The notes beneath the pieces are model-generated. The model saw only the letters and a program-made list of their open reading frames with translations, ran no database searches and was not told the DNA's origin. A program made the position numbers and the translations under genes. Shown here piece after piece: positions 32,774-41,946 of a stretch of DNA of 64,000 nucleotides. This DNA is from a virus. Positions within the stretch are counted from its first letter, which is position 1. The number at the start of each line of letters is the position of its first letter. Where the stretch lies: positions 1 to 64,000 of IMG/VR virus record IMGVR_UViG_3300047585_000208. One strand, given 5' to 3'.

Positions 32774-33205
32774 ATGCCTATCGGACATCTGGATTCAAAT
32801 TATGTCGCCCAGAGTAATACACTCGCGGACTACGGCACAACTGACGGTGATGCCAACCTTGAACAAGATCAGCGAATGTGGATGGTCCCAGAGCTAAATG
32901 GGGCTTCTTGGGATATTCCTGGCTGGGCAGCTGCTTATTCACGAAAAGGCATTGGAGATGTTTATACCCAGGTCTTGTCTTACCCGAGTGGCTCAGCTGG
33001 CGACGCGATGGCTATGAAGATGCAATCGGATTATGTGGCTACTCAAGAGCGAGCTTATAGGCTTAGGCAGCTTAGCCCAGTTAGGGCTTGTATGCATGCG
33101 GCAGCTCGCAGGCTAGGCCATGGGCAAGACAACGGTATATTTGGTCGAATTGATTCTACTATCCAAGACGTAATTGCTGCTGGCGCAGCAGGATTTTCGA
33201 GTTAG
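32774..33205 (+). CDS. Probable structural protein, 143 aa
   Basis: ATG abuts the sigma factor stop codon (TAAATG), so coupled. Contains SWDIPGWAAAYSRKGIGDVY and a helical C-terminal half (MKMQSDYVATQERAYRLRQL). No family recognised; baseplate context suggests a virion component. Confidence 0.6.
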   Translation: MPIGHLDSNYVAQSNTLADYGTTDGDANLEQDQRMWMVPELNGASWDIPGWAAAYSRKGIGDVYTQVLSYPSGSAGDAMAMKMQSDYVATQERAYRLRQLSPVRACMHAAARRLGHGQDNGIFGRIDSTIQDVIAAGAAGFSS

Positions 33206-33207
33206 CA

Positions 33208-33765
33208 ATGCCAGATATTCTGGTTTACACCACTAGCTCAGACGGTCAAATTCTTGTCACCTCAGTTGGGTCGACTCAAGGTATCCCTGCAATTACGCCT
33301 TCGGGGCAGATTACAGCCCCGGCTACTCCGACCTACGTTCAATCCTTAACGCTTAGCTTTGTCCAGCCTGGAACGAACGATCAGTTGATTTTTGGTCCCG
33401 GCTACAGCGGTTTTACTATCCAGGGTGGTCAAAAGCTTGTTCAGCGCTTTCTTCTTCAGTTGTTGACAGTTCAAGGGTCGATTCTCTATAGGCCGCAAAT
33501 TGGAACGAACTTTGTTCCTGAGCTTCAAACGCCTCTTGGCTCAAACGAGTCAGACGTCTTTGCTGCTTTCGCCGCTGCGATGCTTACTCTAGGCCCAAAT
33601 ATGTGGGCAGAGGAGCTTGTTACTGATCCGCCAGACGAACGCTTCTCTAGCGCGACCATGACTCAGCTAACAGTTGGCTCTGGGTCACTCTCTGCTACGA
33701 TTGTGATAGTTAGCTTGGCAGGCGGTACTCAAACGATGTCGCTTCCGCTGAACTTTGCAATTTGA
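33208..33765 (+). CDS. Baseplate wedge gp25-like protein
   Basis: 185 aa, ATG two bases after the preceding stop. C-terminal part LLQLLTVQGSILYRPQIGTNF, DVFAAFAAAMLTLG, and a beta hairpin LTVGSGSLSATIVIVSLAGG resemble the gp25/W-type wedge fold, and it directly precedes a gp6/J-like gene as in contractile injection systems. N-terminal 60 residues are extra. Confidence 0.6.
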   Translation: MPDILVYTTSSDGQILVTSVGSTQGIPAITPSGQITAPATPTYVQSLTLSFVQPGTNDQLIFGPGYSGFTIQGGQKLVQRFLLQLLTVQGSILYRPQIGTNFVPELQTPLGSNESDVFAAFAAAMLTLGPNMWAEELVTDPPDERFSSATMTQLTVGSGSLSATIVIVSLAGGTQTMSLPLNFAI

Positions 33766-33780
33766 GTAATGCGTTACTCA
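33763..33780. repeat. Dispersed palindrome
   Basis: TGA stop of the gp25-like gene; J-like gene follows. Confidence 0.95.
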
Positions 33781-33796
33781 ACTTTAGGCCTGGATT

Positions 33797-35437
33797 ATGA
33801 CGTTAACTATTACAGACCTGAATACGCTAAACCAACAGCAGGTCGAGCAGATGCGCCAACTGCTCACTCAGCTGCTCTCTGAGTACAACCCTAATGCCGG
33901 GCTTGAGATGGGTCCAACCCAGGACCTTATCGTTACGCCGAAGGCCGTTCTTGACACTGCAACTCAAAACAATATCAATTTAGTCGTTCAATCTAGCAGC
34001 CTTGCGGCAATCGTTGCAAACCCGGCTCTTGGTGATCCAACTACAGTCGCTAACCTTCTTTCGAACTACGGCATTACCCCTACGGCAGCTGCCCCTGCAA
34101 GCGGGAATGTCACTATTCTTTTAAGCACTCTTATTCCTACTGTTATTCCGTCTACTACAGTTTTTACAATTAGTGGTCAGACATTCCAACCAGCGCAAAC
34201 TTATTCTGCAAGAGTGTCTTCTACCCTTGTGCAACTTTCAACTGATGTGCTGATTTCCCAGCTTGGCAACTATTACGCTTTTACTATTCCTGTAACTGCT
34301 GTAACTGCCGGTTCTGCTGGAAACGTTACCCTTGGCTCTCCTGCAACTCTTTCTCAAAATCCTGGTTCTTTTGTAAGCGCTTATGCTTCAACTAGCTTTT
34401 CTGGCGGCACAGACGCCGAATCTAATTCTCAATTAGTTACTCAGCTTCAGTCTGGGCTCGCGGCTAAAGCCTGGGGAAACCGGGTTACAGCCGCAGCCCA
34501 GATAACTCAGCAGTTTCCTTCTGTAACTGAGACGTCGATCATTGGCTTTGGCGATCCAGAGATGCTCAGAGATGAGCATTCAATCTGGCCAGGACATACA
34601 GGTGGTCGAACGGATACTTATATCCAAACAGCGCCAATACAGCAGTACGTAACTGTCACTGAAACCGCTACCCTTATTGCTACAGCTGGTAACGTTGGAA
34701 CTTGGCAGTTTCAAATAGCTCGCGATGATGCTCCTGGCTTCTATGAAGTTACTCAAATATTGACACCGTCAATGCCCTTGACCGCTCAAGGCTTCCTTCC
34801 GGCTAGCGATGTTAGAGGATTTGATCTTTCAATAGACTCAACCCATACTTACATTCCAGACATTATTTCTCCGCTGGAAGCAGCTTATACCGAATTCCAA
34901 ACTTCAACGATTACCTTCATCGATACAGTCACGAGCGTTTCAGGGTTAACTGTCGGAGTGGCAACTGCTCCTTACCAAGTTGTAATGAGTCTAATGCCCC
35001 AGATTGACACGATTCAGGCTTTTCTTGGGCTGAGGACAAACCGACCTCCGATGGGTGATGTTCTAGTCAGAGGTGCTGTTCCGTGCTTTACTGGAGTTTC
35101 TCTGACGCTGAATGTAATATCAGCTTCAACGCTCACAGTCGCAGCAGTTCAGGCAGCGCTTGCGTCAGCTGTGAATAGCCAGGGGTTTGTAGGAAGCCTA
35201 GCTGCCTCCTTTATCAATCAAGTCTTGCATAACCTGGCCGGAACTAGCCTGGTATCGGTAAGCGGTCTTTCGATGACTGGTAGGATTAGGCGACCCGATG
35301 GGGTTAATGTCTTTGTCAATAGCTCAACAGTCCTGAGCGTTCCGAGTTCACCGCAGGTTATGTCAACGGCCAATACTGTGTTATTCTTACTAAGTCCAAG
35401 TAACGTGGCAGTGAACCTAGTCACGGTATCAAGTTAG
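33797..35437 (+). CDS. Baseplate wedge protein (gp6/protein J-like)
   Basis: 546 aa. Leader ACTTTAGGCCTGGATT is almost identical to that of the 11996 gene and lacks a Shine-Dalgarno. Characteristic baseplate-J features: PASGNVTILLSTLIPTVIP, a barrel with VTAGSAGNVTLGSPATLSQN, GGTDAESNSQLVTQL, and a C-terminal GVSLTLNVISASTLTVAAVQ repeat-fold domain. Forms the wedge dimer that clamps the hub. Confidence 0.75.
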   Translation: MTLTITDLNTLNQQQVEQMRQLLTQLLSEYNPNAGLEMGPTQDLIVTPKAVLDTATQNNINLVVQSSSLAAIVANPALGDPTTVANLLSNYGITPTAAAPASGNVTILLSTLIPTVIPSTTVFTISGQTFQPAQTYSARVSSTLVQLSTDVLISQLGNYYAFTIPVTAVTAGSAGNVTLGSPATLSQNPGSFVSAYASTSFSGGTDAESNSQLVTQLQSGLAAKAWGNRVTAAAQITQQFPSVTETSIIGFGDPEMLRDEHSIWPGHTGGRTDTYIQTAPIQQYVTVTETATLIATAGNVGTWQFQIARDDAPGFYEVTQILTPSMPLTAQGFLPASDVRGFDLSIDSTHTYIPDIISPLEAAYTEFQTSTITFIDTVTSVSGLTVGVATAPYQVVMSLMPQIDTIQAFLGLRTNRPPMGDVLVRGAVPCFTGVSLTLNVISASTLTVAAVQAALASAVNSQGFVGSLAASFINQVLHNLAGTSLVSVSGLSMTGRIRRPDGVNVFVNSSTVLSVPSSPQVMSTANTVLFLLSPSNVAVNLVTVSS

Positions 35438-35449
35438 CGGGGTTGAATC

Positions 35450-36286
35450 ATGCGTTTGTTTAGAATTGCTGCGATTATCCTTCTGCTGTTGCCAGTCGGC
35501 GCTTTGACTTGTGCTGAAAGTAAGAAAGTGCTCGTCTCGGCTCCAGAATTTAAACTGCCAGACCAGCCTCCGGTTACTCCGCCCGTGCCAGTTCAGCCGC
35601 CGACCCCGGTTCAACCTCCGGCGCCTGTCCAGCCACCAGCTCCACCAGCGCCTACTCCTGATGAATTTCAAGAAATTACTCCTCCTACTAGTTCTAAAGT
35701 GGCTGGTCTAGAGATCACCAGTGACCGCACACTTTCTGCGAGTACGAAATTTATTCTCTTAACAGCTAAAACAGACACCGCTAATCAAAAAATCAAGTGG
35801 CTTGTTTTTGGTTCGAATCCTTCTTTGCCTCCTTCCGCGCTTGTTTCGCCAAGTGGAAAAAGTGTTCTGGTGTTCCCTGGCTCTCTGAATGACGATCTTA
35901 TTGCTGTACTAGCTTATACAAGCGTTAATGGGGTCCCGTCCGATACTGTGGTTTGTAAACTGACCTTGCAGGCTACCCCAGTTATTCCGCCAACCCCAAC
36001 TAAACAGGGTCTTAAAGGCACTATTCACTGCACTGTTGTAATTGATCCAAGTGTCAAGTTTGAGATGCCTGCAGTTTTTCAAGCGGCTATGCAATCTGCA
36101 AACGTTCGGATTTATACAAAGAGCACACTGGATCTTCCTGAAGCTATGCGTCCAGCTCTCGCTCGCGCCGGTGGTACTCCAGCTTTGATTACTCAAGATA
36201 GCGATGGGACAATCGTCGCTAGTGAAAAAATTGGAAATATTGAAGATATTTCAAATCGGGTCGCTGCTTTGCGACAGGGCTTATAA
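35450..36286 (+). CDS. Secreted proline-rich protein, 278 aa
   Basis: ATG after GCGGGGTTGAATC. A lipoprotein-free signal peptide (MRLFRIAAIILLLLPVGAL) is followed by a PV/QPP-repeat linker (VPVQPPTPVQPPAPVQPPAP), an Ig-like domain (KIKWLVFGSNPSLP, KSVLVFPGSLNDDLIAVL) and a C-terminal alpha/beta domain (TIHCTVVIDPSVKFEMPAVF). Domain style is typical of planctomycete exported proteins; first gene of a set of secreted proteins inserted in the baseplate block. Confidence 0.7.
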   Translation: MRLFRIAAIILLLLPVGALTCAESKKVLVSAPEFKLPDQPPVTPPVPVQPPTPVQPPAPVQPPAPPAPTPDEFQEITPPTSSKVAGLEITSDRTLSASTKFILLTAKTDTANQKIKWLVFGSNPSLPPSALVSPSGKSVLVFPGSLNDDLIAVLAYTSVNGVPSDTVVCKLTLQATPVIPPTPTKQGLKGTIHCTVVIDPSVKFEMPAVFQAAMQSANVRIYTKSTLDLPEAMRPALARAGGTPALITQDSDGTIVASEKIGNIEDISNRVAALRQGL

Positions 36287-36327
36287 TTAGAAAGTGATCT
36301 CTAAACTTTTACTTGCGGGGAATCAAA

Positions 36328-36621
36328 ATGAATGGGTCTAAAGCGTCTTTGGAAACTCGTGGTGCCTCGGTTGGGTTGTCGGCTGTCCAAATTTTGCAGC
36401 TCATTGAGCAATACGGCGTGCCAGCGGCTGAAGCTATTATTCAAGCCCTTGCAAGCGGTGGCACTGGCGCGCTAAGAGCTAACGACGCCTCTTCTCCAGT
36501 TATCTGGGCCAAGTCCGCTATCGTTACACTGCTTAAGCAGTATCACGATCAGATCTTGGCTACCATGAACGAGGCTGAAGGTCAAGCGCTTGATTTGTTG
36601 ATTGCCGCGCTTTCGAAGTGA
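36328..36621 (+). CDS. Hypothetical protein, 97 aa
   Basis: ATG after GGGGAATCAAA; the in-frame TTG at 36313 is upstream of that site. Helical with alanine-rich segments (VQILQLIEQYGVPAAEAII, LLKQYHDQILATMNEAEGQ). Could be holin/chaperone-like, but lacks clear membrane segments. Confidence 0.6.
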   Translation: MNGSKASLETRGASVGLSAVQILQLIEQYGVPAAEAIIQALASGGTGALRANDASSPVIWAKSAIVTLLKQYHDQILATMNEAEGQALDLLIAALSK

Positions 36622-36670
36622 CGATTTCTTCGCCTGGCGCTACCAGCTTCTAGTTAGTGGCGCCTACCTT

Positions 36671-36741
36671 GCGGGTATAGTTCAAGGGTAGAACCCTAGT
36701 TTTCCAAACTAGTCACGTCGGCTCGACTCCGACTACCCGCT
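36671..36741 (+). tRNA. tRNA-Gly (anticodon TCC)
   Basis: Acceptor arms GCGGGTA and TACCCGC (36671-36677, 36734-36740) pair fully. D-arm with GTTCAA-GGGTAGAAC, anticodon stem CTAGT/ACTAG around loop TTTCCAA, and T-arm CGGCTCGACTCCG are all present. CCA is not encoded. Would read GGA/GGG Gly codons, which the glycine-rich proteins use. Confidence 0.93.
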
Positions 36742-36747
36742 ATAAGC

Positions 36748-36765
36748 TGAGTAACGCATTACTCA
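36748..36765. repeat. Dispersed palindrome
   Basis: Seven bases after the tRNA, before the 36780 gene. Confidence 0.95.
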
Positions 36766-36779
36766 AATGAGTGCGCACA

Positions 36780-38726
36780 ATGGCGGCAAGGCTGCCGATA
36801 CTTTTGGCCTTTCTTTTAGCTTTGGCAGCTTTGCCAGCCCTCGCTCAGCCTCCACAAACTCCTCCATTAGTTCGCGGTGACACCACCAGAGCTCGAAGAG
36901 CTGTTCGCGAGTGGAAACTCGATGATAAGCTCTTTTCTCCTAACGACGATTCGACTGCGGCCCTTTTTGATCTTGAGCAGCTTTATCAAATGAAGTTGGC
37001 CTCTAGAGGCCTTGTAACAGACGCCAAAGCTGCTGCAGCCGCTGAGCGCTACGTCTTAGACGAATTATCAACAATTCGTTATCTGTCTTTAGCTAACATC
37101 CCTTCTGCGATGCGTTCAGAGATGTGGGAGCTGGTTAGCTTCTGGGTTAACTCCCTCTCGCGAACTCCGGACATAATTCGCCCCGCGCTGGGAGGTCCAT
37201 CAAACACACTCATTCGCATTGATCTGTCTGACTACGACATCCGCGGAACTGATTGGGATACACTCGCTGTTCAGGAGCCTTATCACAACCAAGACATTAC
37301 TGTTATCAGCTCTAAAACTCCAGCTATCACGACTAAAGCTGCTCCAGGGACGATTGTCATCTTGACGCAGCCAGGCGCAGACATTTCAGTAGATGGTACT
37401 TTTATTGGTAAAGGTCCTGAGCTTAAACGGACAACCGCAGTCCTTGAAGTTGATTCTCAGTACTTCTACAATGTCACATCGACCTGGACAGAGGACGGCA
37501 AGCAGCGCAAAGCTACTCAAAGAGCTACGATGCAAGCCGGTAAGACAACTACAGTTGATCTGCGAAAAGAAGGCGAACAGAACGAGCTTGTAGTTGTTTC
37601 TAGTGGTAAGACTGTTCGGGCAATGGCTGCTTGGATTAACCCGGAAGTTAATAAACGGCTAGCTTTCCTTACCGGATCAGCGGCTCCAGTCACCAGAGCT
37701 GACTGGTGGCTTGCTAATGCTTCAGTTGCTCCTGCCTACTATGACTTGCTCAGGATTAAGACTCTCGACGACTTCAAAGCTTTAGTTGCTTTTGATAAGA
37801 AAGCTGAAGACTTAAAAGAAATTCGTGCCACTGTTGTTAAAAGCGGCTCTGGTGGAGTCTCAACACCGGTGGCCCGCAATAACCGCATCTTATCGCGATC
37901 CCCTACATTTCAGGGGAACTATTGGCAGACCTTTGATTTTCTGACCTCTATCAAAGCTGCAAACGTAATCAATAATTTCCTGAACATTAAAGCTGGAAAA
38001 GAAAACTCGTTTGAAGTTGGCGAGCTGTCTGGGCTTAAGAACGCTAAAGAGTGGTTGAAGCAAGCTCGCGCACATCTAGTTGGCTTTAAAGATGCCTCTG
38101 AGATTATTGGAAATTTGCCTAACGGACTTCAGGCTTATCTATTGACAGACGGCCAAGACAAGGTAATCAATGAAGCGGACATTAAGATTGCCTACGACCT
38201 TGGAGCTGCCGATTTGCGGGTAAGGTCAGCCAGAAGCTGTGTTACTTGCCACACCAACGGACACCAGAAGTTTTTGAGCCATTTTCAGTTAGAAGTATCG
38301 CCTAAGTCGGCAATCGATCTTGGGATTTACCTTAACGATGAAAAGAGAGTTAGAGCACTAGTCCAGTACATCCGGTCTTCATATGGAACCCCTGAATTTG
38401 AAGACTACATTCAAAACGATCAAACTCTGTACCGTAAAGCGGTAGCAGCTTCTAATGGGGCAGAAGCTCCAAAGAACGCAGCCAGCTTTAATTATTTTTA
38501 TAACTCTTACGCAGAGGTCGATTTAGACCTCACTCGGGTTTGCCTTGAAATCGGCCTTCAGCCAAACGAAGTAAAAGCGCTGCTTACGCTGCGGCCAAAC
38601 GGCGCTAATAACGGGGTTTTAATTCAGCAACTTCTTCAGCCGCCTATCGCTATTAGGCGCGATCAATTTGAAGAAGCATTTTCGGATTTGGCTATGTTGT
38701 CATTGCTATTAAAAAAACATCCGTAA
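36780..38726 (+). CDS. Secreted planctomycete-type protein with c-type haem motif and PEGA-like domain
   Basis: 648 aa from ATG 36780 (GTG 36771 possible). Signal peptide MAARLPILLAFLLALAALP to about 23. A PEGA/TIGR03000-like module at about 185-265 (GTIVILTQPGADISVDG, YNVTSTWTEDGKQ). A single haem-attachment motif CVTCH at C487-C490-H491 (SCVTCHTNGHQKFL). The remainder is helical. Such architecture is common in planctomycete exported proteins and unusual in a phage, suggesting capture from a host. Confidence 0.75.
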   Translation: MAARLPILLAFLLALAALPALAQPPQTPPLVRGDTTRARRAVREWKLDDKLFSPNDDSTAALFDLEQLYQMKLASRGLVTDAKAAAAAERYVLDELSTIRYLSLANIPSAMRSEMWELVSFWVNSLSRTPDIIRPALGGPSNTLIRIDLSDYDIRGTDWDTLAVQEPYHNQDITVISSKTPAITTKAAPGTIVILTQPGADISVDGTFIGKGPELKRTTAVLEVDSQYFYNVTSTWTEDGKQRKATQRATMQAGKTTTVDLRKEGEQNELVVVSSGKTVRAMAAWINPEVNKRLAFLTGSAAPVTRADWWLANASVAPAYYDLLRIKTLDDFKALVAFDKKAEDLKEIRATVVKSGSGGVSTPVARNNRILSRSPTFQGNYWQTFDFLTSIKAANVINNFLNIKAGKENSFEVGELSGLKNAKEWLKQARAHLVGFKDASEIIGNLPNGLQAYLLTDGQDKVINEADIKIAYDLGAADLRVRSARSCVTCHTNGHQKFLSHFQLEVSPKSAIDLGIYLNDEKRVRALVQYIRSSYGTPEFEDYIQNDQTLYRKAVAASNGAEAPKNAASFNYFYNSYAEVDLDLTRVCLEIGLQPNEVKALLTLRPNGANNGVLIQQLLQPPIAIRRDQFEEAFSDLAMLSLLLKKHP

Positions 38727-38764
38727 CGCTATAATCAAGTTAGTACCAAATTAAAGGAACTCAA

Positions 38765-39454
38765 ATGCGCTCGCTCATTGCTTCTATTGTTCTTGTTTGC
38801 TCGACCTCGGTTGCTTCGGCACAATGCGGTATTCACAACTCGTATGTGCCTAGCTATACTCCGACTTATACTCCAACAGTCGTTCACGATACGACTACGA
38901 TCATTGTTGCTTCGCCTGCGGTCTTCACAGTTGCGGTTCCAGTAGTTTCATATTTGTACGGAAACGGCTATAGCCCGGCCTTCGCGGCTGTTCCTGCAGC
39001 TCCCGGTTTCCCGGGTATGATTGCCCCGCAAGCCCCCGCAGCTCAAGCCCCGCAATCGCTAGAGTTGTCTGATGCCGCGATTGACAAACTGATTGACCGG
39101 ATTGAAAAGCGCCTTCAACAGCGACAACCCGTTCAGCCTGTTCAGCCGATTCAACAGCCTATTGTTCAGCCAAGTCCTCCGCCAGTTAAAACATCGATGT
39201 CGGTCGATGAAATTAACACTCGTGCAGTTGTAGCTCTTCGAACCAGCTGTGCAGCTTGCCACGGCGGTCAAACTGTGAAAGGGGGTGTTAGAATCTTTAC
39301 TCCCGAAGGCCAATTGGCAGCGAACCTTAATCGCTCGCGAATCGTCAATGCGATTGAGTCCGGTGAAATGCCTAAATTGACTGACCCGCGGTTTTCCGTG
39401 CCGGATATTACTGACTACGATCTGGCAATACTCCGCGCTTGGGTTAAAACTTGA
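38765..39454 (+). CDS. Secreted c-type cytochrome-like protein
   Basis: 229 aa, ATG after AAAGGAACTCAA. Signal peptide MRSLIASIVLVCSTSVASA, a TP/VP-rich linker, a coiled helix (DAAIDKLIDRIEKRLQQ), then QP-rich linker and a C-terminal cytochrome-type domain with CAACH (C162, C165, H166) and a possible distal Met in ESGEMPKL. The PSxxD/PDITDYDLAILRAWV end fits planctomycete cytochrome C-like domains. Confidence 0.75.
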   Translation: MRSLIASIVLVCSTSVASAQCGIHNSYVPSYTPTYTPTVVHDTTTIIVASPAVFTVAVPVVSYLYGNGYSPAFAAVPAAPGFPGMIAPQAPAAQAPQSLELSDAAIDKLIDRIEKRLQQRQPVQPVQPIQQPIVQPSPPPVKTSMSVDEINTRAVVALRTSCAACHGGQTVKGGVRIFTPEGQLAANLNRSRIVNAIESGEMPKLTDPRFSVPDITDYDLAILRAWVKT

Positions 39455-39493
39455 TAGTATAACGGTAGACAAAATTCTCGCTAAAGGTGACTT

Positions 39494-40120
39494 ATGATTC
39501 GAACGATTGCTGCTTTTCTGGTTGGAAGTATCCTCGCTGTTATCCCGGCTGAGGCTCAAGCCATTGGTATTCATCGCACAATCGCCATTCGGCGCGCAGA
39601 GCGCCAATTGGCGATTGCTCAAGCGATTGCTGCGTCTCGTTCAGTTATTGTGGCGCCTACGGTTGTTAATCACGTCGTTCGCAATTCTGCAATCGTGGTT
39701 ACCCCGGCTGTGTCGGTTGTTCACTCGATTGCACCGAGTTACGTCGCGCCGGTGGCTTTCAGCGCGCCAGTTTCTTACGGGGTCGTGCCAAGCGCAGTTG
39801 CTTCCACGGCTTTCCAGGCTTCGCCACCGGTCGCGAGCTGTGCTGCGACGTCGTTCGCGGCCCCGGTTGTACCGAGCTGTCCACTGACGACCAGACTTGT
39901 TAGTTCTTACTCCCTGCCTGTTAGCGGCTCGGTCGGTTATAGTGGGCTGAGCGCTATTGGCTTCAATCATGCGGGTTCTGTAGTTAACTCACTGGTTAGT
40001 GGGTCTAGATTTGGTATTACAGGCGGCGGGTTCGGGTTTGGTTTTAGCCCGTTTGGCTTTAACACCTTTAACCCGTTCTTTGGATTTGGTTTCGGCCGAG
40101 GCTTTGGTTTCCGGCTGTAA
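39494..40120 (+). CDS. Secreted low-complexity protein with Gly/Phe-rich tail, 208 aa
   Basis: ATG after AAAGGTGACTT. Signal peptide MIRTIAAFLVGSILAVIPA, Ala/Val/Ser-rich middle (SVVHSIAPSYVAPVAFSAP), and tail GGGFGFGFSPFGFN, FFGFGFGRGFGF, resembling disordered surface proteins. Two terminators follow. Confidence 0.65.
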   Translation: MIRTIAAFLVGSILAVIPAEAQAIGIHRTIAIRRAERQLAIAQAIAASRSVIVAPTVVNHVVRNSAIVVTPAVSVVHSIAPSYVAPVAFSAPVSYGVVPSAVASTAFQASPPVASCAATSFAAPVVPSCPLTTRLVSSYSLPVSGSVGYSGLSAIGFNHAGSVVNSLVSGSRFGITGGGFGFGFSPFGFNTFNPFFGFGFGRGFGFRL

Positions 40121-40138
40121 CCTGGATGGATGCTCCTC

Positions 40139-40176
40139 GGCTGGTCACTTCGCTCCTCGGTGACTAGCCTTCTTTC
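40139..40176 (+). terminator. Rho-independent terminator (first of two)
   Basis: GGCTGGTCAC (40139-40148) pairs with GTGACTAGCC (40160-40169), followed by TTCTTTC. Confidence 0.7.
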
Positions 40177-40180
40177 GCGG

Positions 40181-40223
40181 CTGATGCGGTTCCCTCCTTG
40201 CCGCATCAGTCGCTTTTATTTTT
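40181..40223 (+). terminator. Rho-independent terminator (second of two)
   Basis: CTGATGCGG (40181-40189) pairs with CCGCATCAG (40201-40209), followed by TCGCTTTTATTTTT. Ends the secreted-protein cluster. Confidence 0.85.
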
Positions 40224-40238
40224 AGCTGAGGTTGTGCT

Positions 40239-41945
40239 GTGGCTCTCTGGGAATTCCCCACAACGTCGCTTGACTCCTTAGCCACTTTTCAGGCGTTCTC
40301 TTCGTCTTATTGGATTGCTGGTCTATTTGGTTCTATCGAGAACATTCTCGATATCAACAATCTTTTCAAAGTTGTTGAAACGCAATTACTAGAACAAAGC
40401 CAGGAGATGCAGGCTTCAGTTGGGCTACAAACCTGCCCAGTCTGGCATACCAGCTGCTGGTATCCAGTAACAATCTTTCAGTCACAAGGAACCCCGGGAA
40501 ATCCGCTCCTATACGGCGCAGGGGAGCTTTATGGGCCACAACCATCAAATCAACCCTCCAGCCCCGTCTCAAGCTTAACTGGGCAATCTATAGGCCTACT
40601 CAGCGCGATCACCTACAGCTCTAACCAGCCACAACCCATTCCTACGAACGGATTGACCTATCTTTACGGCCAAAACCTTGACTCAACAATCAAATATCCT
40701 CTTCCAGGCGAAGTCAGCGAAGCTCTCTATCTTGCGAGTGGTATAACCAATCCGAGCGTAACCTGGGCTTTAGGGGTGGATTTCGAAATAGCGTCTGGTG
40801 AGTCCTTAATCCTTACCCAGAACCCTTTCAGTAATGCATTACTCAACCCAACTGCTGTTACCAACACTTTGGGCGATATTATCGATTACTCATTAACTCT
40901 GTGGTTATTCCGTGCCAAACTTGACTGGGGCTATCTTTACCAGAACTTCGGTTCTGTCTTAGGGATTGGTCAAAGTTTGCCCAGTACTCCGAATTACAAA
41001 AGGTTATTGGAAGCTTACTGGTCTTCGGCTCAAGGAACCACATATGAAAACGTAGTGGAAGCTTTGAGCGCAATGTGCGACGTTCCTTTTGTGAAGTCAA
41101 CTGGTGAAACAGTTGAAATAATTTCTGAAGATAGCGAAAACCTTCTAATCATCACAGATCAACAAGTTTACAAGTTGGCCTTAACAGCTAATCCTTTAGT
41201 GCAAATTGGGCAAACACTAGTTGAAGGACAAGCTTTAGCAGACTCTGTTCAAATCTTTGAGCCTCGTAGAGGCATCCTTCCAAGCGTAATTGGACAAATC
41301 ACACTAGATGACGAGTTTCTGTTAACTGACCTTTCAAACATTCTCGTGTTCGCGAATGTAAACGAGTCGCTGAATGTTCAAACTAACGTCCAAGGTTATA
41401 CGAAGCTCAGCTGGAACCTTGGGGGCTTTCCATCCGACATTGCGACCTTCTTCTCAGATCTTCATGAAAACGGCGTAGAGGCTGGTAATACACTCGCTAA
41501 CTACCTCAGAACTAGCAATGAGCCTTATCCCTGGAGCCTAGAAGAAACTATTTGGTCTAATTGGCAAGTGCCTTGGGGCCAGACTCAGCCACTACCAACG
41601 CTTAACTGGAGTGACGAATCAACTGTTTGGTGGTTATGGAAGCAGCCGTGGGGGCAAGGTGGACCAACCAATCAGCCAACTGCATCTCAACTGCCTACCA
41701 ATATCAACCCAGCTCAGTTTTTAGTTGCTAACGTACTTCGGGATGATTGCTTACTTATTTCGGTTAAACCAGACGAGTTTGGACCAGCTGCACTAGGTCT
41801 TCAGTATTCCTGGGTATTTCGCGAGATGCTTCCACCCCAGACTACTGCGATAATTATTGGAGAAGTGGCTGGTTATGTCGATACGTGTAACGCCGTAGCT
41901 GGGGCCACCTCAAGCTACACAGTAATGGCTGTTCCGGGGCAATGA
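40239..41945 (+). CDS. Baseplate/tail structural protein, 568 aa
   Basis: GTG after GAGGTTGTGCT. Repeated WSLEETIWSNWQVPWGQ and STVWWLWKQPWGQGG motifs near the C-terminus, and a long N-terminal helical region. Contains an internal copy of the intergenic palindrome (40828-40845) read as SNALLN. Follows the wedge genes in order, where gp7/gpI-like or distal wedge components are expected; no confident homology. Confidence 0.55.
   Translation: MALWEFPTTSLDSLATFQAFSSSYWIAGLFGSIENILDINNLFKVVETQLLEQSQEMQASVGLQTCPVWHTSCWYPVTIFQSQGTPGNPLLYGAGELYGPQPSNQPSSPVSSLTGQSIGLLSAITYSSNQPQPIPTNGLTYLYGQNLDSTIKYPLPGEVSEALYLASGITNPSVTWALGVDFEIASGESLILTQNPFSNALLNPTAVTNTLGDIIDYSLTLWLFRAKLDWGYLYQNFGSVLGIGQSLPSTPNYKRLLEAYWSSAQGTTYENVVEALSAMCDVPFVKSTGETVEIISEDSENLLIITDQQVYKLALTANPLVQIGQTLVEGQALADSVQIFEPRRGILPSVIGQITLDDEFLLTDLSNILVFANVNESLNVQTNVQGYTKLSWNLGGFPSDIATFFSDLHENGVEAGNTLANYLRTSNEPYPWSLEETIWSNWQVPWGQTQPLPTLNWSDESTVWWLWKQPWGQGGPTNQPTASQLPTNINPAQFLVANVLRDDCLLISVKPDEFGPAALGLQYSWVFREMLPPQTTAIIIGEVAGYVDTCNAVAGATSSYTVMAVPGQ
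40828..40845. repeat. Dispersed palindrome inside a gene
   Basis: TCAGTAATGCATTACTCA inside the 40239 gene, read as SNALLN. Confidence 0.9.
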
Positions 41946-41946
41946 C

